64,000 nucleotides of DNA from Ferruginibacter sp. (GCA_014379625.1 JACMLJ010000045.1:62001-126000), one strand, 5' to 3'. Numbered from the stretch's first letter, positions 7,967 through 16,147 are shown. Notes: generated from the letters alone by a model not told the origin. Numbers and translations are program-made.

Positions 7967-8347
7967 ATGGGCGACGGGGTAACATATTTCGGGATTCCTT
8001 CAGAAAATTCCGAAGCGGGCATGAAGTTTTTAAAAGACATTTTTGATTGGAATATACAGGGGTTTCAGGAATGTCCATACCGGCATTCGATACCCGGGGT
8101 TGAAAGAATCTCAGGTATAAATGGCGCCGTTATAAAAAAAGCAGCCCGGGATCAGCCATTGATGAATTCCATCTCCATAATAAATTTAGCAGAAAGTATT
8201 CAACTAATTGAACCCGCCGATGAAGAACTGGAAACGACCGCGATGGTTATATTGTCTTGTAGTCGGCCGGGCTTATTTTTGGAACCGGACGAAAACTGTC
8301 CTGGTATTTTGAAGGAAGACAGCATGCAGAATAACGACTTTATTTAA
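7967..8347 (+). CDS. VOC (glyoxalase/bleomycin-resistance fold) protein with diverged end
   Basis: The 126-residue protein begins MGDGVTYFGIPSENSEAGMKF and continues LKDIFDWNI, the usual opening of single-domain VOC proteins whose first beta strand carries a metal ligand. It continues with GINGAVIKKA near residues 50-60. The end retains PGILKEDS, like the F-G-I-x-x-E/D-D motif of relatives. The segment about residues 84-112, where a typical relative has G-K-x-x-x-P-K and a Gly-Tyr strand, is poorly matched, so metal binding or activity may be lost. It heads the plus-strand set divergent from regulator copy 1; the next gene begins 29 bases later. Substrate unknown. Confidence 0.7.
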   Translation: MGDGVTYFGIPSENSEAGMKFLKDIFDWNIQGFQECPYRHSIPGVERISGINGAVIKKAARDQPLMNSISIINLAESIQLIEPADEELETTAMVILSCSRPGLFLEPDENCPGILKEDSMQNNDFI

Positions 8348-8376
8348 AAAAATATTTAACTAAAAATAAAATCAAT

Positions 8377-8874
8377 ATGGAAACACAACCAGTAAGTAAC
8401 AGGATGTATTCACTGCTCGTTTTGTACGATATGCATACCGGCTTTTTCGCAAAAGCGCTTGATGGCATTTCGGATGAAGATGCGCACAACCGGTTGAACA
8501 CAAAGGCAAATCATATAGCATGGTTAACCGGCAGCCTGGTTCATGAAAGATTTGAAATAGCGAATGAATTAGGGATTGAGCAGCTACCATCAGCCAACGA
8601 ACTTTTTAAGGATCACAAAGGTATCCAGGATGGTGTTCAGTATCCGTCCCTGGCTTCTTTTAAAAAAGATTGGGAAAGCATCAGCCCCTTGTTAAGGGCC
8701 GCACTTTTTAACGCAAGCGATGAATGGCTGGATAAAAAATTTGAGATGATGCCTGGAATGACCATGCGTTTTTATGATCTCCTTTCCTTTATGACTTACC
8801 GTGAGGCAAATTGTATTGGCCAGATCGCTTTATGGCGCAGGCTATTGGGGTATGAAGGTTTAAAATACGATTAG
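8377..8874 (+). CDS. DinB-like four-helix protein
   Basis: The 165-residue protein resembles the DinB/YfiT metal-dependent four-helix bundle family. It begins with a helix (SLLVLYDMHTGFFAKALDGIS), has NHIAWLTGSLVHERFEIAN around residues 45-63 with a candidate His ligand, and a third-helix region PGMTMRFYDLLSFMTYREAN. The usual second HxxxH near the end is replaced by REANCIGQIALWRR, so the metal site may be incomplete. Some relatives are thiol-dependent transferases; the substrate here is unknown. It closely follows the VOC gene and is probably in the same transcript under the divergent GlxA-type regulator. Confidence 0.75.
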   Translation: METQPVSNRMYSLLVLYDMHTGFFAKALDGISDEDAHNRLNTKANHIAWLTGSLVHERFEIANELGIEQLPSANELFKDHKGIQDGVQYPSLASFKKDWESISPLLRAALFNASDEWLDKKFEMMPGMTMRFYDLLSFMTYREANCIGQIALWRRLLGYEGLKYD

Positions 8875-8943
8875 GGTGCCATCCCCACAATCAAGGACTA
8901 AAGTTGGTAGTTTTGCAAACTTTATGACAGGAACTGCAGTAAC

Positions 8944-8966
8944 CTGCCTGCTGCCCCGGCAGGCAG
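8944..8966. terminator. Strong hairpin between DinB and SRPBCC genes
   Basis: CTGCCTGC and GCAGGCAG form an 8-bp stem with a 7-base loop, 70 bases after the DinB stop. No T-run follows, so it is either an mRNA-stabilising hairpin, a rho-independent terminator of poor quality, or a small repeat element. Confidence 0.4.
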
Positions 8967-9044
8967 TAGTGTGACCCAAATTATAAATCACAACAGATAA
9001 AATAAAACTCAAATATTTTTTAAACATAATTAAAAAACAGGTGC

Positions 9045-9491
9045 ATGAAACATAAAACAATTAAAAAATCAATTGAAATAAACGCTCCAAAAGAAAAAGT
9101 ATGGGAGGTATTGCTGGATGATAAATTCACAAGGATCTGGTATGCCGAATTCAGTGAAGGTTCACACGCGGAAACAGATTGGAAAATTGGAAGTAAGGCT
9201 CTGTTTACAGACAATAGTAAAACAGGTATAGTTGGTAAAATTATTGAAAACAAACCCAGTGAACTTATTTCAATCGGGTATGAGGGCATAGTGGGGGCAG
9301 ACGGAATTGAAGATTATGAAAGTGATAAAGCAATGGAGGTAAAGGGCAGCTATGAAACCTATACCTTATCGCAAAACGATGAAGGGAAAACCCTTCTGTC
9401 AATTTCATGCGATATGGCTGAAAATTATTTTGACACTATGTCGCTGGCATGGGATAAAGCCTTGCTAAAAATAAAAACGTTATCAGCATAA
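9045..9491 (+). CDS. SRPBCC (AHSA1/START-like) domain protein
   Basis: The 148-residue protein is a single SRPBCC ligand-binding fold. It opens with IKKSIEINAPKEKVWEVLLD, the typical first strand and helix, followed by a Trp-rich segment (FTRIWYAEFSEGS) and W-K-x-G-S-K. It ends with a long helix (SLAWDKALLKIKTL). Proteins of this type bind hydrophobic ligands or act as small enzymes; no ligand can be assigned. It lies 170 bases after DinB with a hairpin between, so cotranscription is uncertain. The A-rich leader before ATG is typical for the phylum. Confidence 0.82.
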   Translation: MKHKTIKKSIEINAPKEKVWEVLLDDKFTRIWYAEFSEGSHAETDWKIGSKALFTDNSKTGIVGKIIENKPSELISIGYEGIVGADGIEDYESDKAMEVKGSYETYTLSQNDEGKTLLSISCDMAENYFDTMSLAWDKALLKIKTLSA

Positions 9492-9537
9492 CTAAGTGGA
9501 ACGGTTTTAAAATAATACAATCATCAGCAATTTTGAA

Positions 9538-9551
9538 GTTGGCGGTAATTG
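9538..9551. repeat. Left half of a 14-bp inverted repeat flanking a two-gene segment
   Basis: GTTGGCGGTAATTG here is the reverse complement, with one mismatch, of CAACTACCGCCAAC at 10559-10572. The pair encloses about 1 kb with one SRPBCC and one VOC gene that are visibly richer in A+T than their neighbours. Confidence 0.6.
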
Positions 9552-9624
9552 TACAACGACACTCACCGAATCAATGAAAATTGAGAATACTGATTTCAAT
9601 TTAACATCATAAAAAAGAATTAAT

Positions 9625-10074
9625 ATGGCTAATAACACAGTAAAATTACATCGGGTTTTTGCAGCTCCCGTAGAAAAAGTATTTAAAGCATTCGTAAATG
9701 CTGATGCAATGGCTTCCTGGTTACCCCCCTATGGCTTTGTTTGTAAAGTGCATAGTTTAGATGCAAAAGTCGGGGGCTCCTATAAAATGTCGTTTACCAA
9801 TTTTTCTACAAACAATAGTCAATCGTTTGGAGGCGAATATTTAGAAATAATACCCAATGAATTTTTAAAATATACTGACCAATTTGACGACCAAAATTTG
9901 CCTGGACAAATGATTACTACTATTCAGTTAAAATCTGTTTTATTTGGAACAGAACTTTTTGTAACTCAAGAAGGCATTCCCGATGCAATTCCAACTGAAA
10001 TGTGTTATTTAGGTTGGCAAGAATCTTTAGACAAATTAAAACGTTTGGTAGAACCTAATATTCCGGACGCTTAA
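9625..10074 (+). CDS. SRPBCC (AHSA1-type) protein inside the inverted-repeat segment
   Basis: The 149-residue protein is of the activator-of-Hsp90-homologue-1/SRPBCC type. It opens KLHRVFAAPVEKVFKAFVNA, then has the Trp-Leu-Pro-Pro-Tyr-Gly motif common in this subgroup (ASWLPPYGFVCKVHSLD) and GGSYKMSFTNF. It carries a late EMCYLGWQESLDKLKRLVE helix. The codons are notably A/T-rich compared with the DinB and esterase genes nearby, suggesting recent transfer. It precedes the VOC gene by 35 bases and is likely cotranscribed with it. Ligand unknown. Confidence 0.85.
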   Translation: MANNTVKLHRVFAAPVEKVFKAFVNADAMASWLPPYGFVCKVHSLDAKVGGSYKMSFTNFSTNNSQSFGGEYLEIIPNEFLKYTDQFDDQNLPGQMITTIQLKSVLFGTELFVTQEGIPDAIPTEMCYLGWQESLDKLKRLVEPNIPDA

Positions 10075-10109
10075 CAAAATAAAATTTTCAAACGTTAATA
10101 GTAAAAAAT

Positions 10110-10547
10110 ATGGCACAAATAAATCCTCACATCAACTTCAATGGAAATGCTGAAGAAGCATTCACATTTTACAAATCGGTATTTGGCGGAGAGTTCGCAA
10201 AGATTATGCGTTTTAAAGACCTGTCAAGCCCTGAATTCCCAGTGGCAGAAAATGAAGCAAATAAAATAATGCACATTGCTTTGCCTATCGGCAAAAATAT
10301 TTTAATGGCAAATGACGTTCCGGAAATTCTGGGACGGGTAAACGAAAACGAAAACAGAAGTAAAATTTCAATAAGTGCAGAAAGCAAAGAAGAAGCAGAC
10401 AAATTATTTAATGGACTATCAGAAGGTGGGGAAATTGAAATGCCTATTGCTGACAGTCCCTGGGGTTCGTATTTTGGAATGTTTAGAGACAAATTTGGAA
10501 TTGAATGGATGGTGGACTTTGACCCAAATTATAAAGGACATTTGTAA
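10110..10547 (+). CDS. PhnB-type VOC protein inside the inverted-repeat segment
   Basis: The 145-residue protein matches the PhnB/3-demethylubiquinone methyltransferase-like VOC group. It starts INPHINFNGNAEEAFTFYKSVFGGEF, has MHIALPIGKNILMANDVPE and the near-universal SPWGSYFGMFRDKFGIEWMVDF close to the end (described here in two parts: SPWGSYFGMFRD and KFGIEWMVDF). Members are structurally like glyoxalases but their reactions are mostly unknown. The typical partner is an SRPBCC gene, as seen here. Base composition is A+T-rich like its upstream partner. Confidence 0.88.
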   Translation: MAQINPHINFNGNAEEAFTFYKSVFGGEFAKIMRFKDLSSPEFPVAENEANKIMHIALPIGKNILMANDVPEILGRVNENENRSKISISAESKEEADKLFNGLSEGGEIEMPIADSPWGSYFGMFRDKFGIEWMVDFDPNYKGHL

Positions 10548-10558
10548 CAAATAAAAAA

Positions 10559-10765
10559 CAACTACCGCCAACACTGCATTGGCAAAATACGGGGCCGGGC
10601 AAACTAATTTCGGCTGTAATCGCTATCAGCTATGGTTTGGGGCTGGACTCTTTCTAAGAAATTTTTCGGTAATTTTATAAACATCTTTCTTTCAAGCATT
10701 GCCACAGGGCAGGACCAGCAATAAATTCCCTGTACGGGGTCAATGAAAAACGTTAACAGTATAGC
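10559..10765. repeat. Right inverted-repeat end and palindromic trailer
   Basis: CAACTACCGCCAAC at 10559-10572 pairs with 9538-9551. It runs into GCCAAcactgcaTTGGC, a local hairpin, followed by a G-rich stretch containing GGGGCCGGGC and GGGGCTGG. From memory, similar TACCGCCAAC...GTTGGCGGTA structures trail small A+T-rich genes in other Bacteroidota, like recombination sites of gene cassettes. That is recollection and inference, not proof. No coding frame in this stretch. Confidence 0.45.
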
Positions 10766-11758
10766 TTAGTTATGCTGGAATACCATCACTTCTTTATTAT
10801 ATTTATTCCGGTATGCAAGTGGAGATAAGCCCGTGGTCTTCTTGAAAATTGTTCTGAAAGCCTTGTTATCTGAGTAACCTACCTCGTACATGATTTCGTT
10901 GATATTTTTACCGCTGTTTTCAAAGCTTTTTTTTGCTGCTTCAATTTTCACCCGCTGGATATACGCCGAAACAGTTGTGCAGGTAGCTTTTTTAAACCTG
11001 CGTTCGAGGCTTCTTCTGCCGACTGCAAACATGGTGGAGAGTTTATCAACAGATATTTTATCCTGGAAATTATTCTCTATAAACTCCTGTGCCTTTTTAA
11101 CCGATTCATCCTGGTGTTCCCTTTGCCCTTTAAAGATTATAAATGGCGACTGGCTGTTCCGGTCAATTTCTATCTCGTAATATTTAGAGCAAAAAACAGC
11201 CATTTCACGGTCAGTATATTTTTCTACCAGGTACAATAAAAGATTCCAGAAAGAGTTAGCCCCGCCACTTGAATAGATACCCTGTTCATCGGTAATTATT
11301 TTTTCGGATACCAGGTCAACATCCGGAAATAGTTGCCTGAAATCGTTTACTGCCAGCCAGTGTGTAGCGCATTTTTTCCCTTTCAATAATCCTGTGGACG
11401 CCAGTAAAAAGGTTCCAACACAGAGGCTTGCAACTTCCGCCCCGGCTTTATATTGCTTATTTATCCAGGGTATAAAGTCTTTATTTATTTTGATCACCTT
11501 TTGCATATCGCCATTTACCGGAGGTATTATAATAAGGTCTGTTTGATGTATATCCCCTGTTACAAGATCGGGGCAAACAGTAAACAGCCTGTCGTAAACC
11601 TGTGCTTCCATTGTTAATCCCACTAACTGAACTTTGAATAATGGCGACTTCCCCCCGTTCATTAAAAAATCATTTACTTTGTTGAACAGGGTGTAAGCCC
11701 CTTCAATACAGCTTAGGGCTGCGGCGCCCCTGGGTACCAGGATGGAGATATGTTTCAT
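10766..11758 (-). CDS. GlxA-type transcriptional regulator (DJ-1/PfpI domain plus AraC HTH), copy 2
   Basis: The 330-residue protein is a paralogue of the 6816-7802 regulator, collinear over its full length. It starts MKHISILVPRGAAALSCIEG, has VASLCVGTFLLASTG near residue 110 with the same Cys in the nucleophile-elbow position, and an AraC domain with FAVGRRSLERRFKKAT and GYSDNKAFRTIFKKTTGL. The ligand-sensing half is the less similar half, suggesting a different effector. It is transcribed away from the SRPBCC gene at 12106, repeating the arrangement of copy 1. The start ATG aligns with the second Met of copy 1. Confidence 0.93.
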   Translation of the reverse strand: MKHISILVPRGAAALSCIEGAYTLFNKVNDFLMNGGKSPLFKVQLVGLTMEAQVYDRLFTVCPDLVTGDIHQTDLIIIPPVNGDMQKVIKINKDFIPWINKQYKAGAEVASLCVGTFLLASTGLLKGKKCATHWLAVNDFRQLFPDVDLVSEKIITDEQGIYSSGGANSFWNLLLYLVEKYTDREMAVFCSKYYEIEIDRNSQSPFIIFKGQREHQDESVKKAQEFIENNFQDKISVDKLSTMFAVGRRSLERRFKKATCTTVSAYIQRVKIEAAKKSFENSGKNINEIMYEVGYSDNKAFRTIFKKTTGLSPLAYRNKYNKEVMVFQHN

Positions 11759-11850
11759 ATTTCAAATGTAAGAAAAATAATGTCGTAATAAACCCCTTAA
11801 AAAGCCGTATTTGCACCCTGCAAAACTCAAATTGTGACAATATATTTGTA
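11759..11850. promoter_or_regulatory. Divergent promoter region B, conserved with region A
   Basis: Starting at the regulator's start codon, this aligns with 7801-7895. TTCAAATGTA, a TGTCGTAATAAACCCCTTA block, GCCGTATTTGCACCC and CAATATATTTGTAA occur in the same order and nearly the same spacing. TATATTTG at 11841-11848 is the likely plus-strand -7 box and TACATTTG (11770-11763) the minus-strand one. Conservation of about 90 noncoding bases suggests a shared operator. Confidence 0.6.
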
Positions 11851-12105
11851 ACAGATTAATAAACAACATCTCTGCCCCAACGCAATAACTTTTTATAGTA
11901 AAGCTTTTGGTTGAATTTAGGATGCAAACAATGCAAGGCAACTGAATGGAAAGTGGGCCGTGAAATGCAACAGTTGGGTTACAGATAAATATACAAAAAC
12001 CTATTTTTTGTGAATAGTAATAAAAATCAAAAAATTCTGCAAGCTTACTGCAATTTGAACCTGGTAATGCGCTATAATTAATTAATCACCATAAAAAAAA
12101 GCAAC

Positions 12106-12639
12106 ATGAAAATTGTAAAAAAAATCATGATCGTTGTACTGCTCATTGTGGCTATCCCTTTAGTCATAGCCCTTTTCTTAAAAAAAGAATATTTTATAGA
12201 ACGGGAAGTGACTATCAACCACCCTAAAGAAAAAGTGTTCAATTATGTAAAGCATTTGAAAAACCAGGACAACTACAGCAAATGGGTAAGAATGGATCCC
12301 GCTATGAAAAAAGACTTCAGGGGCACAGATGGGACAGTTGGCTTTGTTTATGCGTGGGACGGTAATAAAGATGCCGGAAAAGGCGAACAGGAAATAAAAA
12401 AAATTACTGAAGGGGAGAGAGTGGATGTTGAAGTGCGGTTTAAAAAACCTTTTGAAGGAATCGCTTCTGCCCCCATTGTAACAGAATCCATTTCCGCAAA
12501 TCAAACCAAAGTAAAATGGGCAATGAAGGGAAAATCTGCATATCCGTTGAATTTCATGAACCTGTTTATGGATAATATGCTCGGTAAAGATTTAGAAACC
12601 AGTCTTGCTACACTTAAAGGCATTCTTGAAAAATCTTAA
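12106..12639 (+). CDS. Membrane-anchored SRPBCC (polyketide-cyclase-like) protein
   Basis: The 177-residue protein has an amino-terminal hydrophobic helix at about residues 7-26 (MIVVLLIVAIPLVIALFL) preceded by Lys residues. An SRPBCC fold follows, beginning IEREVTINHPKEKVFNYVKHL. The segment KNQDNYSKWVRMDPAMKKDF and the FRGTDGTVGFVYAWDGNK block are typical of SRPBCC proteins found beside regulators in Bacteroidota. The helix likely anchors it to the inner membrane. It is the first gene divergent from regulator copy 2, after a 255-base leader that contains nothing else I can identify. Confidence 0.85.
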   Translation: MKIVKKIMIVVLLIVAIPLVIALFLKKEYFIEREVTINHPKEKVFNYVKHLKNQDNYSKWVRMDPAMKKDFRGTDGTVGFVYAWDGNKDAGKGEQEIKKITEGERVDVEVRFKKPFEGIASAPIVTESISANQTKVKWAMKGKSAYPLNFMNLFMDNMLGKDLETSLATLKGILEKS

Positions 12640-12700
12640 ATGAAATAGTGACCAGTGTGAAAAATGAAAGCCCATTTAAAAAACCCAAATAGGCAGAACG

Positions 12701-12949
12701 GTGATAGAAGTTTTTAAAACCAATGTTTTTGAACAGGATCATGCGGAGATGCTCATCGTTCAGCTACACAAAACCTTTCTTGAAATTAAAGCCAACTTTG
12801 ACCTGGAAGATTGTGATAATATCCTGCGGATTAAATATACGACAGGATCAATTCAGCCTGCCATTCTGATCAATTTTTTGAAGGATTTTGGATTTGATGC
12901 AGAAGTGTTGCCAGATACGGTTTCTTTAGGTGGAAAGTTATTTCTGTAA
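12701..12949 (+). CDS. Small ferredoxin-fold (HMA-like) protein without metal cysteines
   Basis: The 82-residue protein starts at a GTG with AGGCAG upstream. The pattern VFKTNVFEQDHAEMLIVQLHKTF, a beta-alpha start, followed by KANFDLEDCDNILRI and FLKDFGFDAEVLPD, suggests the beta-alpha-beta-beta-alpha-beta fold of heavy-metal-associated domains. The CxxC metal motif is missing; the single Cys is in DLEDCDNILR, a phrase common in such small Bacteroidota proteins. Function unknown. It lies between an SRPBCC and a DinB gene in the set divergent from regulator copy 2. Confidence 0.65.
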   Translation: MIEVFKTNVFEQDHAEMLIVQLHKTFLEIKANFDLEDCDNILRIKYTTGSIQPAILINFLKDFGFDAEVLPDTVSLGGKLFL

Positions 12950-13076
12950 AAGAAAAGGTTTTCAACAAACCATTACATTGAATGGATGAAGTTACCCATC
13001 CTGCTGCCCAGTACCAGTCATTTTTAATACAATTTTAATATAATGGATTTAATTTGTTCATAATAAAAATAAAAAT

Positions 13077-13592
13077 ATGCTATCAAAAGAAATGCTTTCG
13101 GAAGTAGATGGAACAATATCAGCATTAATGCAACTCACTGATTCTTTTAGCCAGGAGCAATTCAACCTGGTTCCCTTTGAAGGGAGCTGGACAGCAGGCG
13201 AGCTTGCAAAACACATGGTTATGTCCAATTCGGGTTTTACCGAAATATTGAACGGCCCGGTAAAAGATACCGAAAGAAACCCGGAGGAACTGGTAGAAAA
13301 AATAAAAACCGACTTCCTGAATTTCAATATTAAAATGGAATCCCCTGCCTTTGTTGTGCCACCTAAAGGCAACTATATAAAAGAAGATTTATTGAACGCT
13401 TTGAGGGATATCCAAACAAAAATCGGTGAGGCTATCCAAAATCTGGATCTGTCAAAAACCTGCATGGCTTTCGGGCTGCCGGGTTATGGATTTTTAACAA
13501 GAACGGAAGCGATCTCTTTCATCCTGTACCATACGAAAAGACATATTCATCAACTGGAAAATATTCATGAAAAGATTATTAATTTAAAATGA
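13077..13592 (+). CDS. DinB-family protein
   Basis: The 171-residue protein has the DinB_2 layout. LMQLTDSFSQEQFNLVPFEG precedes SWTAGELAKHMVMSNSGF (candidate His ligand near residue 43), and TEAISFILYHTKRHIHQLENI near the end supplies the HxxxH pair (about residues 152-160). All three metal ligands of the four-helix bundle can therefore be placed, unlike the DinB-like protein at 8377. Members may be thiol-transferases or have unknown roles. It ends the plus-strand set that begins at 12106. Confidence 0.85.
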   Translation: MLSKEMLSEVDGTISALMQLTDSFSQEQFNLVPFEGSWTAGELAKHMVMSNSGFTEILNGPVKDTERNPEELVEKIKTDFLNFNIKMESPAFVVPPKGNYIKEDLLNALRDIQTKIGEAIQNLDLSKTCMAFGLPGYGFLTRTEAISFILYHTKRHIHQLENIHEKIINLK

Positions 13593-13717
13593 ACATTTTA
13601 TTGATGGATAGGGATTTTTATGAATAATGGATTGATTGCCGACAGATCATTAGGATACTGCGACAGCTGATTTCAATGCAACTAACCATCCATTGTGAAA
13701 CGGGTATGTATGATATG

Positions 13718-14083
13718 TTAGCCTGCACTCACCCACTCTTTTGCAGTGGCGAGTTGGCTTAAAGTAAACCCTCGCGATTCACCAGGCACCACGAAACCAA
13801 ATACATCTGAAAAATTTTTAACCAGCTTTTCATTGGTTACAATGGCAATGCGGTTCCAATGTGTAAAATGTTTTAATCCAATCACCAGGTCATCCACCCA
13901 TGCGCCCAATGTAAAATTGCTTACTGTTGTTTCAAGTAACAAAAGGTAATTGATCTTCCCGGTACGTTTAAACAATGCATCCAGTGCGGGCTTCAACACA
14001 TCATCAAAATCCTGTTTGGTGACCGCGCCGGTTGCCCTGATTCCCAGCACATGCGGCGGAAGATCGCTCATGATCGATAACAT
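13718..14083 (-). CDS. SpoIIAA-like (STAS-fold) protein
   Basis: The frame can be extended to 14152, but its first 23 residues look noncoding, so I start at the ATG at 14083 (121 residues). The protein shows PHVLGIRATGAVTKQDFDDVLKP, a middle strand INYLLLLET and WNRIAIVTNEKLVKNFSDVFGF, the hallmarks of the SpoIIAA-like/DUF3478 family. These have the STAS fold and are associated with stress or lipid-bilayer contexts. It lies beside the DUF92 gene on the same strand, 101 bases downstream. Role unknown. Confidence 0.75.
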   Translation of the reverse strand: MLSIMSDLPPHVLGIRATGAVTKQDFDDVLKPALDALFKRTGKINYLLLLETTVSNFTLGAWVDDLVIGLKHFTHWNRIAIVTNEKLVKNFSDVFGFVVPGESRGFTLSQLATAKEWVSAG

Positions 14084-14184
14084 AGTAGTAAGTTTATTCA
14101 ATAAGATAAAACAAAGTTCATTCAAAATAAAAGAAATATAACCGGTAAACAAAGGATATAATAATTTTAATACAAACCCCGTTA

Positions 14185-14904
14185 TTAACTTCCCAAAAGT
14201 TGGTTCAGTATCAACGCCGTTAAAGCCCCTGCGACCGTATTCATAAAATTAACGGAATCATTTTTCAGATAGCGCTTTTTTTCTACCGTGGCGCCCAGGA
14301 TAGAATCTGCAATATTTCCCACAGTTCCGGAAACCAGTATCCACCAGAAACCGATAGTCCATCCAAAACCCAGCGCATATATTATTGCAATGAGCATACT
14401 CCCTGCAATTCCAAAGAGCATCCCTTCGATACTCACCACACCATTTTCTCCGGGCCGGTCGTACTGAAAACTGAGTATGTTATAAAATTTTTTCCCATAT
14501 ACGGTGCCTAACTCAGAAGAGAGCGTATCGGCTGTAGCCGAAGAAATTGCAGCAGCCATCATTAACTGAAAAAGGTTTTGTTGCCCCGGGAAAAAAAATG
14601 ATAGTAACCCAAGTATGCCTGCCGCACCACCATTCGCAACTACCTGACCTGCAGTGCGCCTGCCTTTATTATCTTCCGCGGCGCCTAATTTTTCTTTTGC
14701 ATTTATTTGCCAGGAGGTAGCCACCGTGCCGAGCAGGAAGAATAATCCAATCATGGCTAAACCCCTAAACCCGGCGCCTAAAAAAATACAACAGGCAATC
14801 CCTGCTCCTGTTACTCCCCCGCCCCAGGTTAATTTATCCTTTTTTACACTTATGAAGATGGTAGTAAAAAGAATGAACAGGAATAGCCAATAGTCAATGG
14901 TCAT
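14185..14904 (-). CDS. DUF92 integral membrane protein
   Basis: The 239-residue protein has about six or seven hydrophobic segments and typical DUF92 (TIGR00297) features: TWGGGVTGAGIACCIFLGAG near residues 27-46, GRRTAGQVVANGGAAGILG near 80-98, ATADTLSSELGTVYG near 124-138, and SGTVGNIADSILGATVEKKR near 192-211. In plants a relative is VTE6, phytyl-phosphate kinase; the bacterial role may be similar prenyl-phosphate phosphorylation but is not established. The protein is probably located in the inner membrane. Confidence 0.9.
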   Translation of the reverse strand: MTIDYWLFLFILFTTIFISVKKDKLTWGGGVTGAGIACCIFLGAGFRGLAMIGLFFLLGTVATSWQINAKEKLGAAEDNKGRRTAGQVVANGGAAGILGLLSFFFPGQQNLFQLMMAAAISSATADTLSSELGTVYGKKFYNILSFQYDRPGENGVVSIEGMLFGIAGSMLIAIIYALGFGWTIGFWWILVSGTVGNIADSILGATVEKKRYLKNDSVNFMNTVAGALTALILNQLLGS

Positions 14905-15082
14905 GGCTGTAAATTAAATCATCCTCCTTATTTTGCAAGTGATAATAATAGTTTTAATATTTAGCAGACAATAATTAAATTTTCGTGATCCTGCAGGAAG
15001 GGATGAAGATATTTTGAAAAAGTATTATCTTGGTTTTGGTTTGTAAATCATTCATTCAACAAGCTGCAAAAAACGTTCGATC

Positions 15083-16147
15083 ATGAACTGGGCCAATGAC
15101 CTGACCTCCTTATTAAAAATAACCTACCCGGTTGTTCAGGCACCCATGCTGGGGGTTACCACACCGGCCATGGTGGCGGCTATATCCAACGGGGGTGGTT
15201 TGGGATCGCTACCGGTTGGTGGTTTATCCCCCGAAAAAACCGGGTCACTTATCCGGGAAACAAAAAAATTAACTGCTCAACCTTTTGCTGTAAATCTTTT
15301 TGCCCATGCTAATGTATTACCCAATGAACAGCAGGTAGCTGTAATGCAAGATTTTTTAGAAAAATTATGTGCAGATAATGCACTTGCTGTAGAAAGGCAA
15401 ACCATTGAAACATTTCCCTTTTATTCTTACCAGCAACAGATTGAAATCCTTGTTAGTGAAAACATTTCCGTTGTTAGTTTTACATTCGGGATATTGAGCG
15501 ATGAAAGTATAAAGGCATTGAAAGAAACGGGCACTGTTTTAATTGGAACGGCCACCTGTTTAAAGGAAGCAGCATTATTACATGAAAAAGGTATTGATAT
15601 TATTACCGCTCAGGGTATAGAAGCGGGCGGGCACAGGGGAACGTTTTTAGAAAATGAACCTTTGCCATTAATTGGCTCCGTATCATTGGTGCCTGAAATA
15701 TCCAGCCACATCAATAAACCCATACTTGCAGCAGGCGGTATCTATAACGGCAATACAATAAAATCGGCATTCATTTTAGGCGCAAGCGGTGTCCAGATCG
15801 GAACGGCTTTTATAGCAAGTGATGAGAGCGCCGCCATGCCTTCTTACAAATCGGCCGTTCAAAATACTTCGGCCGCAGACAGCGTATTAACCAGATCATT
15901 TTCAGGGCGATGGGCGAGAGGGATCAGGAATAAGTTTATAACGGAAGTCGAAAAATCGGGAATAGAAATCCCCTCTTTCCCCGTGCAAGGCAATTTAACG
16001 GCGAATATCAGGTTAGCAGCGCAGCAACAGGACAATAAAGAATTTTCAGCCTTGTGGGCGGGGCAATCAGCTTCTAAGGCTGTAGCCAAAACTGCCGCCG
16101 CGATCCTTCGCAACCTGGTAAAGGAAACAGAAGAAATAGATGAGTAG
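15083..16147 (+). CDS. Nitronate monooxygenase (2-nitropropane dioxygenase family)
   Basis: The 354-residue protein is an FMN-dependent TIM barrel. VVQAPMLGVTTPAMVAAISNGGGLGSL (split in the middle) forms the amino-terminal FMN region, and AQGIEAGGHRG carries the family catalytic His (H184). LAAGGIYNGNTIKSAFILGASGVQIGTAF (phosphate-binding end, in two parts LAAGGIYNG and ALGASG-like) completes the barrel. Such enzymes oxidise toxic propionate-3-nitronate or similar compounds. No operon partner; single gene with a short 5' leader. Confidence 0.93.
   Translation: MNWANDLTSLLKITYPVVQAPMLGVTTPAMVAAISNGGGLGSLPVGGLSPEKTGSLIRETKKLTAQPFAVNLFAHANVLPNEQQVAVMQDFLEKLCADNALAVERQTIETFPFYSYQQQIEILVSENISVVSFTFGILSDESIKALKETGTVLIGTATCLKEAALLHEKGIDIITAQGIEAGGHRGTFLENEPLPLIGSVSLVPEISSHINKPILAAGGIYNGNTIKSAFILGASGVQIGTAFIASDESAAMPSYKSAVQNTSAADSVLTRSFSGRWARGIRNKFITEVEKSGIEIPSFPVQGNLTANIRLAAQQQDNKEFSALWAGQSASKAVAKTAAAILRNLVKETEEIDE

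Noticed and set aside
14084..14152. Upstream extension of the SpoIIAA-like gene
   Set aside because: The extra 23 residues are hydrophobic without family counterpart; the ATG at 14083 or 14071 gives the expected domain start.
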